Below, piece after piece: positions 26,302-34,127 of a stretch of DNA of 64,000 nucleotides; the first letter of the stretch is position 1; each line of letters begins with the position of its first letter. This DNA is from Corynebacterium phocae. Lineage in GTDB: Bacteria > Actinomycetota > Actinomycetes > Mycobacteriales > Mycobacteriaceae. A model generated the notes under the pieces. It searched no databases, was not told the DNA's origin, and saw only the letters and a list, made by a program, of their open reading frames with translations. The translations under genes and the position numbers were made by a program. The stretch is taken from the NCBI RefSeq assembly GCF_008693075.1, contig NZ_VXKJ01000053.1, positions 62,001-126,000 on the forward strand. Reading direction: 5' to 3'.

Positions 26302-26715
26302 ATGACCGCAATCGGAGTGATAATCCTGATCCTGGCCGCAGCGCTACTCATCATCGGAGGCATGGCCGCGGCCCGCAAGCTCCCGGGCAACAACATCATC
26401 GGGCTACGCGTAGAAGAAGCGCGCAAAAGCCAAGAAATCTGGGAGCTATCTCACGCAGTAGCCGGGCCCGTATGGATGGTAGGAGGCGTCGCATTAATCT
26501 TTGGCGGCACCGTTGCCCTAGGCGCACAAGGATGGATGTGGATCATCCCGGTACTTGCCGTCATCGCAAGTGTCCTAGCAATTTCCATCGGGGCAAACCT
26601 GGGAGCACGCGCCGCCCACCTAGCGGACAAAGCCGCCAAGGAAGCAGACAAACCCACCGTCAATATCAACGCACTGCGCCAAGCTGCGCAATCCGCAGAT
26701 CAGAAAGATTCCTAA
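26302..26715 (+). CDS. SdpI-family membrane protein
   Basis: A 137-residue protein with three to four membrane segments (about 5-25, 52-72, 78-100). The loop LPGNNIIGLRVEEARKSQEI resembles the conserved segment of SdpI/DUF-type immunity-like proteins, in which a residue run of this kind precedes a second helix. Function in corynebacteria is unknown. TAAACT lies 7 bp before the ATG, so the mRNA is probably leaderless. A Rieske protein gene follows after 1 bp, implying one transcript. Confidence 0.7.
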   Translation: MTAIGVIILILAAALLIIGGMAAARKLPGNNIIGLRVEEARKSQEIWELSHAVAGPVWMVGGVALIFGGTVALGAQGWMWIIPVLAVIASVLAISIGANLGARAAHLADKAAKEADKPTVNINALRQAAQSADQKDS

Positions 26716-26716
26716 C

Positions 26717-27085
26717 ATGAATTGTTCCCGCCGTCTCTTCCTCCTTGGCAGTGCCACCACCTTCGCCGGGGCATACCTGGCCGCCTGTGGCTCAGAGCCC
26801 ACAGCACAAATAGCTGCCACCGAAGTTCCGGTTGGCTCCGGGATCATCGTAGACGGAATAATCTTTGCCCAACCGGTAGAAGGGGAATTCAAAGCCTTCT
26901 CCGCAAAGTGCCCGCACCAGGGCAGCACCATCACCAAAATTGAAGGCAGTGACGCCATTTGTACCACACACTTTTCCACCTTTGACATGACCACCGGTGA
27001 GGTAGTCAGCGGGCCCTCACCAAAAGGCCTGACGGAGTACGAGGTAGCCAAGGACGGCGCACTAATCAAGAACGTCCCCGCATAA
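26717..27085 (+). CDS. Rieske 2Fe-2S lipoprotein with twin-arginine signal
   Basis: A 122-residue exported iron-sulfur protein. The N-terminus has a twin-arginine motif (SRRLFLLG) and a lipobox ending at Cys24 (LAACGS). The Rieske ligands are C65-P-H67 and C82-T-T-H85. It would be folded in the cytoplasm, exported by Tat and lipid-anchored outside. The electron partner is unknown. Small Rieske lipoproteins of this type are common in actinobacteria. It sits 1 bp after the SdpI-like gene and 1 bp before the BASS transporter gene. Confidence 0.88.
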   Translation: MNCSRRLFLLGSATTFAGAYLAACGSEPTAQIAATEVPVGSGIIVDGIIFAQPVEGEFKAFSAKCPHQGSTITKIEGSDAICTTHFSTFDMTTGEVVSGPSPKGLTEYEVAKDGALIKNVPA

Positions 27086-27086
27086 C

Positions 27087-28031
27087 ATGCGTAAACCGGA
27101 CCCGCTGATTGTCCTCATCCTGCTGGCAGTGGCGCTAGCCATAGTATTTCCCGCCAGCGGCTGGTTCGCAGAAGCTTTTGCGGCGGCCACCAAAGTGGGC
27201 ATCGGCGTGTTGTTTTTCCTCTACGGCGCGCGGCTATCCACGCGGGAAGCACTAGCGGGCCTGGCGCACTGGCGGCTGCACCTGACCATCCTGACCTTCA
27301 CCTTTGTGGCCTACCCGCTCATAGCCCTAGCGCTAGGGCCGGCGCTGCGCCCACTGTTGGGGGAGCAGATGTACCTAGGAATCCTCTACCTGGCCCTCGT
27401 GCCGTCCACTGTGCAGTCCTCCGTGGCATTTACCTCAATAGCGCGGGGCAATGTGGCCGGTGCCATAGTTTCCGCCTCCGCCTCCAACCTGGTAGGCGTG
27501 GGGGCCACCCCGCTGCTGGTGATGCTGATCATGGGCGCTGGCTCCGGCGTTCACGTGGACGGAGAGGTCTTTTTCGAAATTGCCGGCCTGTTGCTCCTAC
27601 CCTTTGCCCTGGGCCAGGTAGCCCGGCGGTGGGTGCGCGGCGGGTTGGTAGCCACCAAACTAGTGGACCGAGGCTCCATTGCCATGGTGGTCTACTCCGC
27701 CTTCAGCGCCGGGGTCACCGGGGGAATCTGGGCCAGCATTGGAGTGGGCGAAGTAGCCGCGCTGGTGGCCTTTGCAGTAGCTTTCGTGGCACTGATGCTC
27801 TGGCTCACCCGCTTTGTGGCCGCGCGCCTAGGGTTTAACCGTCCGGACCAGATAGCCATTGAATTTTGCGGCTCCAAGAAATCCCTAGCCACAGGGCTGC
27901 CAATGGCTTCAGTAATCTTTGGAGCCGGAGGCGCGCAACTAGCGCTGCTAGTACTGCCGCTGATGATTTACCACCAGGTACAGCTAATGATGTGTTCCTG
28001 GCTGGCTGCGCGTTATAGTGAGAAATCATGA
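27087..28031 (+). CDS. Bile acid:sodium symporter (BASS/SBF) family protein, YfeH-like
   Basis: A 314-residue membrane protein with about nine to ten helices. FLYGARLSTREAL and ALVPSTVQSSVAFTSIARGN match the YfeH/SBF-like branch, and EFCGSKKSLATGLPMA is the second conserved motif. Some members carry organic anions; the substrate here is unknown. The last bases overlap the next small gene (ATGA). Confidence 0.85.
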   Translation: MRKPDPLIVLILLAVALAIVFPASGWFAEAFAAATKVGIGVLFFLYGARLSTREALAGLAHWRLHLTILTFTFVAYPLIALALGPALRPLLGEQMYLGILYLALVPSTVQSSVAFTSIARGNVAGAIVSASASNLVGVGATPLLVMLIMGAGSGVHVDGEVFFEIAGLLLLPFALGQVARRWVRGGLVATKLVDRGSIAMVVYSAFSAGVTGGIWASIGVGEVAALVAFAVAFVALMLWLTRFVAARLGFNRPDQIAIEFCGSKKSLATGLPMASVIFGAGGAQLALLVLPLMIYHQVQLMMCSWLAARYSEKS

Positions 28032-28279
28032 TCTACATTCGCACCACCTTGGAAGTCCCCGGCGCCGGCACCGTCACACACGTGGCGGAGTTGGAAGAAA
28101 TTGATACCCAATCCTGCCACATGCACCGGCTAGTAGTTATCCAAGACCGGCCGCTGCCAGCGGAGATCCCCAACCCGGTGGTGCCGCACCCAGATACCTA
28201 CGGGCAATACCCAGGCCTAAGCGCGCAATCTTTGCGCGCGGAGGAGTTCCACCTGTTGTGGGAGCAGGCTCATTCCTAG
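28028..28279 (+). CDS. Small hypothetical protein
   Basis: An 83-residue soluble protein that I do not recognise. It starts inside the preceding transporter gene (ATGA overlap). It reads as beta-rich at the start (YIRTTLEV, THVAELEEID), then Pro-rich (PAEIPNPVVPHPDTYGQYPG). No signal or membrane segment. It is the last gene of the plus-strand group and converges on azlD 18 bp later. Codon use resembles its neighbours, so it is probably real. Confidence 0.65.
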   Translation: MIYIRTTLEVPGAGTVTHVAELEEIDTQSCHMHRLVVIQDRPLPAEIPNPVVPHPDTYGQYPGLSAQSLRAEEFHLLWEQAHS

Positions 28280-28297
28280 CTAGCGGGCGGCATTTGC

Positions 28298-28630
28298 TCA
28301 GAAGATGGCGTTGACCAGCACCATATAAACCACGGTGCCACAGATAATAGACACCGTGGCGTCGCGTTTCCACAGATGGATAGCCACGGTGGCGGCCACG
28401 CCCAGTACCACGGCCGCCAGGTCCGTGAAGGAGTGGAGCTGGCCACTGAGCGCATAAGCCACCAGGACAGTCATCACGCCCACGGGCATGGTCATGCCCA
28501 ATAACGCAATGAACTGATTATTCTTGAACAACCCAATGAAGCTAAAAGGTAGCGCGCGCAGCGCCAGGGTCACCACGGCCACGGGGATAAGGACGCTGGC
28601 TACTTGCCCCAGGGTTACTGCATCCGGCAT
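28298..28630 (-). CDS. azlD: Branched-chain amino acid exporter small subunit (AzlD/BrnE)
   Basis: A 110-residue protein with four helices. LRALPFSFIG and GMTMPVGVMTVLVAYAL are AzlD-family features. With AzlC it forms a two-component exporter, in C. glutamicum BrnFE for isoleucine, leucine, valine and methionine. The ATG at 28630 was chosen because GGAAGG lies 7 nt upstream; a TTG at 28645 is less likely. It overlaps the azlC stop by 16 bp, indicating coupled translation. No adjacent Lrp-type activator gene is present. Confidence 0.88.
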   Translation of the reverse strand: MPDAVTLGQVASVLIPVAVVTLALRALPFSFIGLFKNNQFIALLGMTMPVGVMTVLVAYALSGQLHSFTDLAAVVLGVAATVAIHLWKRDATVSIICGTVVYMVLVNAIF

Positions 28631-29373
28631 GAGCGGGCCTTCCAAGTCAGCGCCAAGTCCATGCGCGGGGAGAGGTAACGCAAGATGAGGGTGCAGAAAT
28701 AAGTGACCAGCGCCACCACCAGCATGTACTGCGGTGCCAACAGGAACGCCGCGGTGGCCAGCCCCAGCGCAATGAGCGGGAGGGAAAAATCCGGGTTAGC
28801 GCGGAAAGCCTCCATCCCTAAGACCACGAAAAGGGCTGTGAGGGCAAACTCCGTGCCTTTGAGATCCGGCGGCAACAAGTTACCGCCCAGGGCTCCTATC
28901 GCTCCTCCTAGTACCCAAATCAGCTGACAGGTGCCTTGGATGGCCAGGATCCGGGTGCCGGACATTGCCTTCTGGTCGGGAGTAGCGGAGACAATAGCGT
29001 AGCTTTCATCGGTTAAAGCGTAAGTGGAATAGGCCCGCCCCAACCGGGAGGAAATTTGCTCCCGGGGGAAGGTCAGCCCGTAAAAAAGGTGGCGGAAATT
29101 CACCATGAAGGCCGTGAGTGCCGCACCCACCGCAGTTACCCCGCCAGTAATCATGCCAATGGCTAGAAACTCAATCGAGCCGGCGTAAATCACCACCGAG
29201 AAAACCGGAGCCCACCACCAGTGGAAGCCGGACTGGACCATCAGTACGCCAAAAGCTATGCCCAAGGGCACCATCCCTAATGCGATGGGGGCGGCGGCGC
29301 GGACGCCGGCCTTAAACTCCGCCCAACCGCCAGGGGAGCCAACGCGCGGCCGGAGTGCCTCACGCTGCGGCAT
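28615..29373 (-). CDS. azlC: Branched-chain amino acid exporter large subunit (AzlC/BrnF)
   Basis: A 252-residue membrane protein, matching the length of C. glutamicum BrnF (251). ALGMVPLGIAFGVLMVQSGF, VIYAGSIEFLAIGM and VNFRHLFYGL are conserved in AzlC. It starts 3 bp after the yqgE stop and overlaps azlD, so it is part of the pcnA-yqgE-azlC-azlD run. Substrate assignment to branched-chain amino acids is by family. Confidence 0.9.
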   Translation of the reverse strand: MPQREALRPRVGSPGGWAEFKAGVRAAAPIALGMVPLGIAFGVLMVQSGFHWWWAPVFSVVIYAGSIEFLAIGMITGGVTAVGAALTAFMVNFRHLFYGLTFPREQISSRLGRAYSTYALTDESYAIVSATPDQKAMSGTRILAIQGTCQLIWVLGGAIGALGGNLLPPDLKGTEFALTALFVVLGMEAFRANPDFSLPLIALGLATAAFLLAPQYMLVVALVTYFCTLILRYLSPRMDLALTWKARSCRMQ

Positions 29374-29376
29374 GAG

Positions 29377-29967
29377 TTAATTCCCTTCAGGTTCAGCCGG
29401 GAAAGTGGAATACAGAGGCAACGGCATGGGTTGGCGTTTCATCACATCAGCCCACAAGTCCGCGCCGCCTGGCGCAATGACATCCTGAGGCAAGGCGGGA
29501 GCCACATACCAGCCACCTTCTTCGATTTCCGCCGCCAGCTCACCCGGGCCCCACTCCTGGAAACCGGCAAACAAGCGCAGCCCGCTCACCAGAGATTTCA
29601 GCTTTTCCGGATCCGCGCGCATATCCACATACACCAAGCGCGGGGCAATCTTGTTGAGCTCCGGGTGATCTTCTGGCTTAATGCCAGTGGCAGACATCCC
29701 AAAGCCCATCACGTTTTGCTGGTTGAGCGGGCCACCAATGTAGAAGGCCTGGGGTTTTGCCACCACAGGCAGCCACTCCGGTAACACGTTGAACACGGCT
29801 ATCTCAGAGCGAGTGGTCAAATCCACGCCAAAGGTCAGCTGGTCAGAGTGCTCCACGATCAAAAATACCGAGCGCGGGTGGTCCCGCTTTCCAGGGGCCG
29901 CAATCAGCAACTGCCCCGCAGCGGGTTCATTGCGTTCTAGATCTACAAATAAAGGCTTTTGAGTCAT
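29377..29967 (-). CDS. YqgE/AlgH family protein
   Basis: A 196-residue UPF0301 protein with GQLLIAAPG near the start, the DHPRSVFLIVEHSD strand and the GG(P/L)xNQ-like IGGPLNQQNV. Biochemical function is unsettled in this family. The ATG at 29967 overlaps the pcnA stop (TAATG), which supports this start over a GTG six codons upstream. Confidence 0.88.
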   Translation of the reverse strand: MTQKPLFVDLERNEPAAGQLLIAAPGKRDHPRSVFLIVEHSDQLTFGVDLTTRSEIAVFNVLPEWLPVVAKPQAFYIGGPLNQQNVMGFGMSATGIKPEDHPELNKIAPRLVYVDMRADPEKLKSLVSGLRLFAGFQEWGPGELAAEIEEGGWYVAPALPQDVIAPGGADLWADVMKRQPMPLPLYSTFPAEPEGN

Positions 29968-31352
29968 TACTTTTGAGTCTCCCACCAGTGACGTAATTTA
30001 GCAATAGCAACCTCCCGGTCCAGGGGCCCTTCCTCCAAGCGCAGCTCCTTGAGGAAACTCCAGGCGCGGCCCACATCCGGGCCGGGCTTTAAGTCCAGGA
30101 TCTCCATGATCTCGTTGCCGTCTAAGTCAGGGCGCACGCGGGCCAAGTCTTCCTTGGCCTGGATTTCGTCAATCCAGTCCAGAAGCTGATCATAGGTGCG
30201 GGCCAGGCGCGCGGCCTTCTTCTTGTTGCGGGTGGTGCAGTCCGCGCGGACCAGTTTGTGCAGGCGGGGGAGAAGCTCCCCGGCATCGGCAACATAGCGC
30301 CGCACTGCGGAGTCCGTCCACTGGTTCTCACCGAACCCGTAGAAACGCATGTGGAGGTAAACCAGCTGGCCCACCTGCTCAATAACGGACTTGGGGTACT
30401 TCAGCTTGCGCAGCCGCTTGCGCGCCAACTTGGCACCCACCACCTCATGGTGGTGGAAAGACACCCGGCCATCCTGGGTATCCCGCGTATCCGGCTTGCC
30501 AATATCATGCAGCAACGCCGCCCAACGCAGCACCAGATCCGGCTCTTCCTCCTGATCAATGGCCTGGCGTAGCACCTGCTTAGAATGCGCGTACACATCC
30601 TTGTGCTGCGCGTGCTCATCAGGGGACATCAACAAGGCAGGGATTTCCGGGAAAATATGCTCCATCAGGCCGGTTTCCACCAGAATATCAATGCCGGTTT
30701 CCGGGTGCTGGCCCAGAATGAGCTTATCCAGCTCCATAGCTACGCGCTCCACCGTAATGCGGTTAATCTCCGCACTCATCTCCTCCATGGCCTGGCGCAC
30801 CCGCGGGGCCACATCAAAGCCCAACTGGGAGGCAAAACGGGCGGCGCGCAGCATACGCAGAGGATCATCATGGAAGGACTGCTCCGGGGTAGCCGGGGTA
30901 TCAATCACGCCCTTGAACAAGTCAGTTACCCCACCCATAGGATCATGGAATTCCCGGGTGTGCATCTCCAACGCCATGGCATTGATACGGAAATCGCGCC
31001 GGATGAGATCACCTTCCAAGGTGTCTCCAAAAGCCACCTCAGGATTGCGGCTGTGGCCGTCATAGTTATCCGCGCGGAAGGTGGTGATTTCAATCTGCTG
31101 CCCGCGATATGCGGCCGACACCGTTCCAAACTCAATGCCCGTGTCCCAAACGGTCTCCGCCCAATCCTCCAAAATGGCCTTGACCTTCTCCGGGCGGGCA
31201 GGGGTAGTAAAGTCCAGGTCAGTGCCCAAACGGCCCAAGATAGCGTCACGTACTGAGCCTCCCACGAGGTAAAGTGGCTCATCGAAGCGCTCAAGCAGAC
31301 CATCTATATCAAGACTGTCAATTACTTTCCGGGTGGTGTCCTCTAAATTCAC
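29967..31352 (-). CDS. pcnA: CCA tRNA nucleotidyltransferase
   Basis: A 461-residue enzyme that adds or repairs the 3' CCA of tRNA. The nucleotidyltransferase motif LVGGSVRDAILGRLGTDLD is near residue 25, RRDFRINAMAL follows, and an HD-type domain (HDIGKPDTRD) lies in the second half. The GTG at 31352 gives the expected N-terminus; the frame is open further upstream but would run into the divergent NUDIX gene. Both tRNA-Ala genes here lack an encoded CCA, in keeping with need for this enzyme. Homologous to Rv3907c in the same order. Confidence 0.92.
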   Translation of the reverse strand: MNLEDTTRKVIDSLDIDGLLERFDEPLYLVGGSVRDAILGRLGTDLDFTTPARPEKVKAILEDWAETVWDTGIEFGTVSAAYRGQQIEITTFRADNYDGHSRNPEVAFGDTLEGDLIRRDFRINAMALEMHTREFHDPMGGVTDLFKGVIDTPATPEQSFHDDPLRMLRAARFASQLGFDVAPRVRQAMEEMSAEINRITVERVAMELDKLILGQHPETGIDILVETGLMEHIFPEIPALLMSPDEHAQHKDVYAHSKQVLRQAIDQEEEPDLVLRWAALLHDIGKPDTRDTQDGRVSFHHHEVVGAKLARKRLRKLKYPKSVIEQVGQLVYLHMRFYGFGENQWTDSAVRRYVADAGELLPRLHKLVRADCTTRNKKKAARLARTYDQLLDWIDEIQAKEDLARVRPDLDGNEIMEILDLKPGPDVGRAWSFLKELRLEEGPLDREVAIAKLRHWWETQK

Positions 31353-31380
31353 GCCGGTAAGTCTACTACGATAAGAAACA

Positions 31381-31962
31381 ATGACTAACCACGATGAAGG
31401 CCCACGGCCCCGGAAGCCCAGAAGACGCCGCAGGCCGCGCCGCCGGCAGCCGGTACTGGCCACCAACCACATGCCCGTGCAGGACGAAACCTCCGCGGGT
31501 GGCCTTGTTGTGTCTGGGCTGGCAGAGGCCGTAAAAGACGGCAAGCTGGACCTGACCAAGGTCTACGTTGCGCTCATCGGCAGACTAGACCGCCGCGGCC
31601 GGCTGCTATGGTCCATGCCCAAAGGCCATGTGGAAGATGGTGAGGACAAACACCTAACCGCGCAACGCGAGGTATGGGAAGAAACCGGCCTCTACGGCGA
31701 AGTATTCGCCGAACTAGGCGTGATTGACTACTGGTTTGTTTCCGACGGTCTGCGGATCCACAAAACCGTCCACCATCATCTCCTGCGCTACGTGGACGGA
31801 ATTTTAAACGACGAAGACCCAGAAGTAACCGAAGTCTCCTGGATTCCAGTCTCCGAACTCATCGAGCACCTGGCCTACGCCGACGAACGCAAGCTAGCCC
31901 GTATTGCCCACGACCTGCTCCCGGCGTTGGCCAAGTCTGAAACTAAGGCCACGCCACGGTGA
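31381..31962 (+). CDS. NUDIX hydrolase (MutT4-like)
   Basis: A 193-residue protein. The NUDIX box spans residues 82-104 (GHVEDGEDK then REVWEETGLYG), with all metal-binding glutamates. A very basic Arg-rich N-terminus (residues 9-22) could bind nucleic acid. It is the positional homologue of M. tuberculosis Rv3908 (mutT4). TACGAT lies about 8 bp before the ATG, so the transcript is likely leaderless. It overlaps the next gene (GTGA). Confidence 0.88.
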   Translation: MTNHDEGPRPRKPRRRRRPRRRQPVLATNHMPVQDETSAGGLVVSGLAEAVKDGKLDLTKVYVALIGRLDRRGRLLWSMPKGHVEDGEDKHLTAQREVWEETGLYGEVFAELGVIDYWFVSDGLRIHKTVHHHLLRYVDGILNDEDPEVTEVSWIPVSELIEHLAYADERKLARIAHDLLPALAKSETKATPR

Positions 31963-34127
31963 AACGGTTCGCTCTAGCGCTGGCGCTCACGTCTGCTCTG
32001 GCCAGCCCCGCCCTTAGTTTCGCGACCCCCTTGGACGTTCAGGAGGTGCGCCCAGCTCAGCCGCTGTCCCTCGACCTGCTGGAAGTCAGCTCCCCGGTGG
32101 TAGGCGAAAACCTACGAGTAAAACTAGAGGTCCACAACCGCACGGACGAGCCGGTGGAAAACCTGCAGATCACCGCTAGGCGCTCCGACCCAATTGACAC
32201 CGCCGCGTCCGCCTACCACGCCTTAGAAGCCGGCCAGTACCCCTACTACGGACCCTTCAGCCAAGAAGGAACGTTAGCTCCCGGACACAGCATGACCGTG
32301 GAGCTTTCCTTGGAAACCACTCCGGGTCCCGGACGTTCCCTGGCTATCTCAGAGCCCGGTGCGTACCCGCTGCTGTTTACCCTGACTGGCACGCAAAATG
32401 ACCGCCCGGCCGAGTTTGCTGATGAACGCTTCATCCTCACCGTTTCCCCCAACCCAGCCGCGCCTGCCGCTACGACTCCCTCCGGGGACACCCCGGAGGG
32501 CGAGGCTTTAGCGGGGGAGGACCAGGCGGGAGAGGCGCCAATGGGGGAAGACCCAGTGGGGGAGGACCAGGCGGGCAAGACACGGCAGGCGCAGCGGCAG
32601 CGGCATGGGCTGGCCGTCATCTATCCCCTCACCGCTACGGTAGACACCGTGCCCGGAGCCACCGGTGGTAGCAACCTGATCCTGAAGTCCGAACAACTGG
32701 CCGGCCAACTAGGCCCCGGTGGAAGACTTGATGCACTAGTTGATACCTACCTCAGCCATGACCTCAAAGGCACCGGCTGCATGGCTCTGGACCCTGCACT
32801 GATAGAAACCGTTGACCAGATGAGCAAAGGCTATTCCGTGGGCGACCGGAGGCCTTCCATCATCAACAAACCCACGCGCCTGCGGGATTCGTGGTTCCAG
32901 GAAGATGAAGTCCGCCTGGAAGCGGGCACCGGGGCCACGGCGGCGGGAATGTGGTTGGAAAAACTCCGTCAGGTTGATTGCTTGGTGGCCATGCCCTGGG
33001 CCAACACTGATGTCAACGCCGTGGCGCAGGCCAAGAATGACTTTCTCTTGCATGAGGCCACCGCGCGCGGCGAGGTGATTTCGCAGATTCTTGGCAAACC
33101 GCTGAGCGCGCCGCTGCTGGTACCAGACGCGGACAGTGTCGCAGTACCACTCAACGAAATTGCGGTTTTAGAAGCCGGAAACTTTGATCCCGCCCTGGCC
33201 CGCCTGCTGGCTGCCACCGCAGGGCACACGCCACACAACGCCCCCGCGGATTATGACGTAGAACTGGATTCACCTGTGGCACGCCAGACCAGCGCCGCCG
33301 CCGCACTGGCGCTGGAGGTTAGCCGCCAGGACACCGTGGCAAAGCTGCCCTCGTACCTCGAGCCGGCTAGCGCCAAGGCGCTGCTAGACGCCGCTGAGCA
33401 AGTCGCCGCCACAGCCCAACCGCTGCCTATGGAAAAGGTAGTAGGCCGCGCGGGCACGGGAATGGGTGCTGGCGCAGGCGCGGGCACGGACTCTGCCGTG
33501 TCCCTGGTTAGCCCCACCGATATCCTGCAGGTCCAGCAGCAGGCCCACTACACGGATGAGCTCATGCGGATTATGGTCAACGACCCCGCTATTGCCATGA
33601 CCCGCTACGGGTTCACGCTGCCGCTGCGCCAAGACCTCTTGCTAGCGTTATCGCACAACCAGCACTACGCACACCACAGATCCGGCACCGGCGGCGACCA
33701 CGTGGACCAAGACCGGCTGCGCGCCAATTCCGCGACCTTGCAGGATCTACGCAGCAGCGTCCAACTCATCCCCCCGGGCAACGTCTACACCCGTGTGTCC
33801 GAATCCTCGCCCTTGCTCATCGTTGCAGAAAACGCCTTGCCGCTGCCGGTGCAAGGCAAGATTCTCTACGAGGCCCAGGACGTTAACTTAAAAACCCCAG
33901 AAAGCTTATGGATCCCCGCCAAGGGCTCTATTACCGTGTCCATGACCGCAGAGTTGACCGAGCGGCGCGATATCAGGATGTGGCTAGCCACCCCTGACGG
34001 CGCCACCGTTTCCCAACCTGTGGTCATAACGGTCCAAACCAGGGGCGGTATGTTAGGTATCTACGCAATAATCGTGGCCCTACTTGTCCTCGCCGCGCTG
34101 ACTCTCCTAAGGAAGAAAGGCTCATGA
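31959..34127 (+). CDS. DUF6049 family secreted membrane protein
   Basis: A 722-residue protein, the positional homologue of Rv3909. It has a signal peptide (about 1-23), a beta-rich outer domain starting with LLEVSSPVVGENLRVKLEV, a flexible Gly/Glu/Pro segment (about 170-210) with repeated GEDxxG units, a large extracytoplasmic body and a C-terminal helix (YAIIVALLVLAALTLL) with a basic tail. Its constant place next to MurJ suggests work in cell-wall assembly (inference). The GTG start overlaps the NUDIX stop, and its end overlaps murJ (ATGA). Confidence 0.85.
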   Translation: MKRFALALALTSALASPALSFATPLDVQEVRPAQPLSLDLLEVSSPVVGENLRVKLEVHNRTDEPVENLQITARRSDPIDTAASAYHALEAGQYPYYGPFSQEGTLAPGHSMTVELSLETTPGPGRSLAISEPGAYPLLFTLTGTQNDRPAEFADERFILTVSPNPAAPAATTPSGDTPEGEALAGEDQAGEAPMGEDPVGEDQAGKTRQAQRQRHGLAVIYPLTATVDTVPGATGGSNLILKSEQLAGQLGPGGRLDALVDTYLSHDLKGTGCMALDPALIETVDQMSKGYSVGDRRPSIINKPTRLRDSWFQEDEVRLEAGTGATAAGMWLEKLRQVDCLVAMPWANTDVNAVAQAKNDFLLHEATARGEVISQILGKPLSAPLLVPDADSVAVPLNEIAVLEAGNFDPALARLLAATAGHTPHNAPADYDVELDSPVARQTSAAAALALEVSRQDTVAKLPSYLEPASAKALLDAAEQVAATAQPLPMEKVVGRAGTGMGAGAGAGTDSAVSLVSPTDILQVQQQAHYTDELMRIMVNDPAIAMTRYGFTLPLRQDLLLALSHNQHYAHHRSGTGGDHVDQDRLRANSATLQDLRSSVQLIPPGNVYTRVSESSPLLIVAENALPLPVQGKILYEAQDVNLKTPESLWIPAKGSITVSMTAELTERRDIRMWLATPDGATVSQPVVITVQTRGGMLGIYAIIVALLVLAALTLLRKKGS

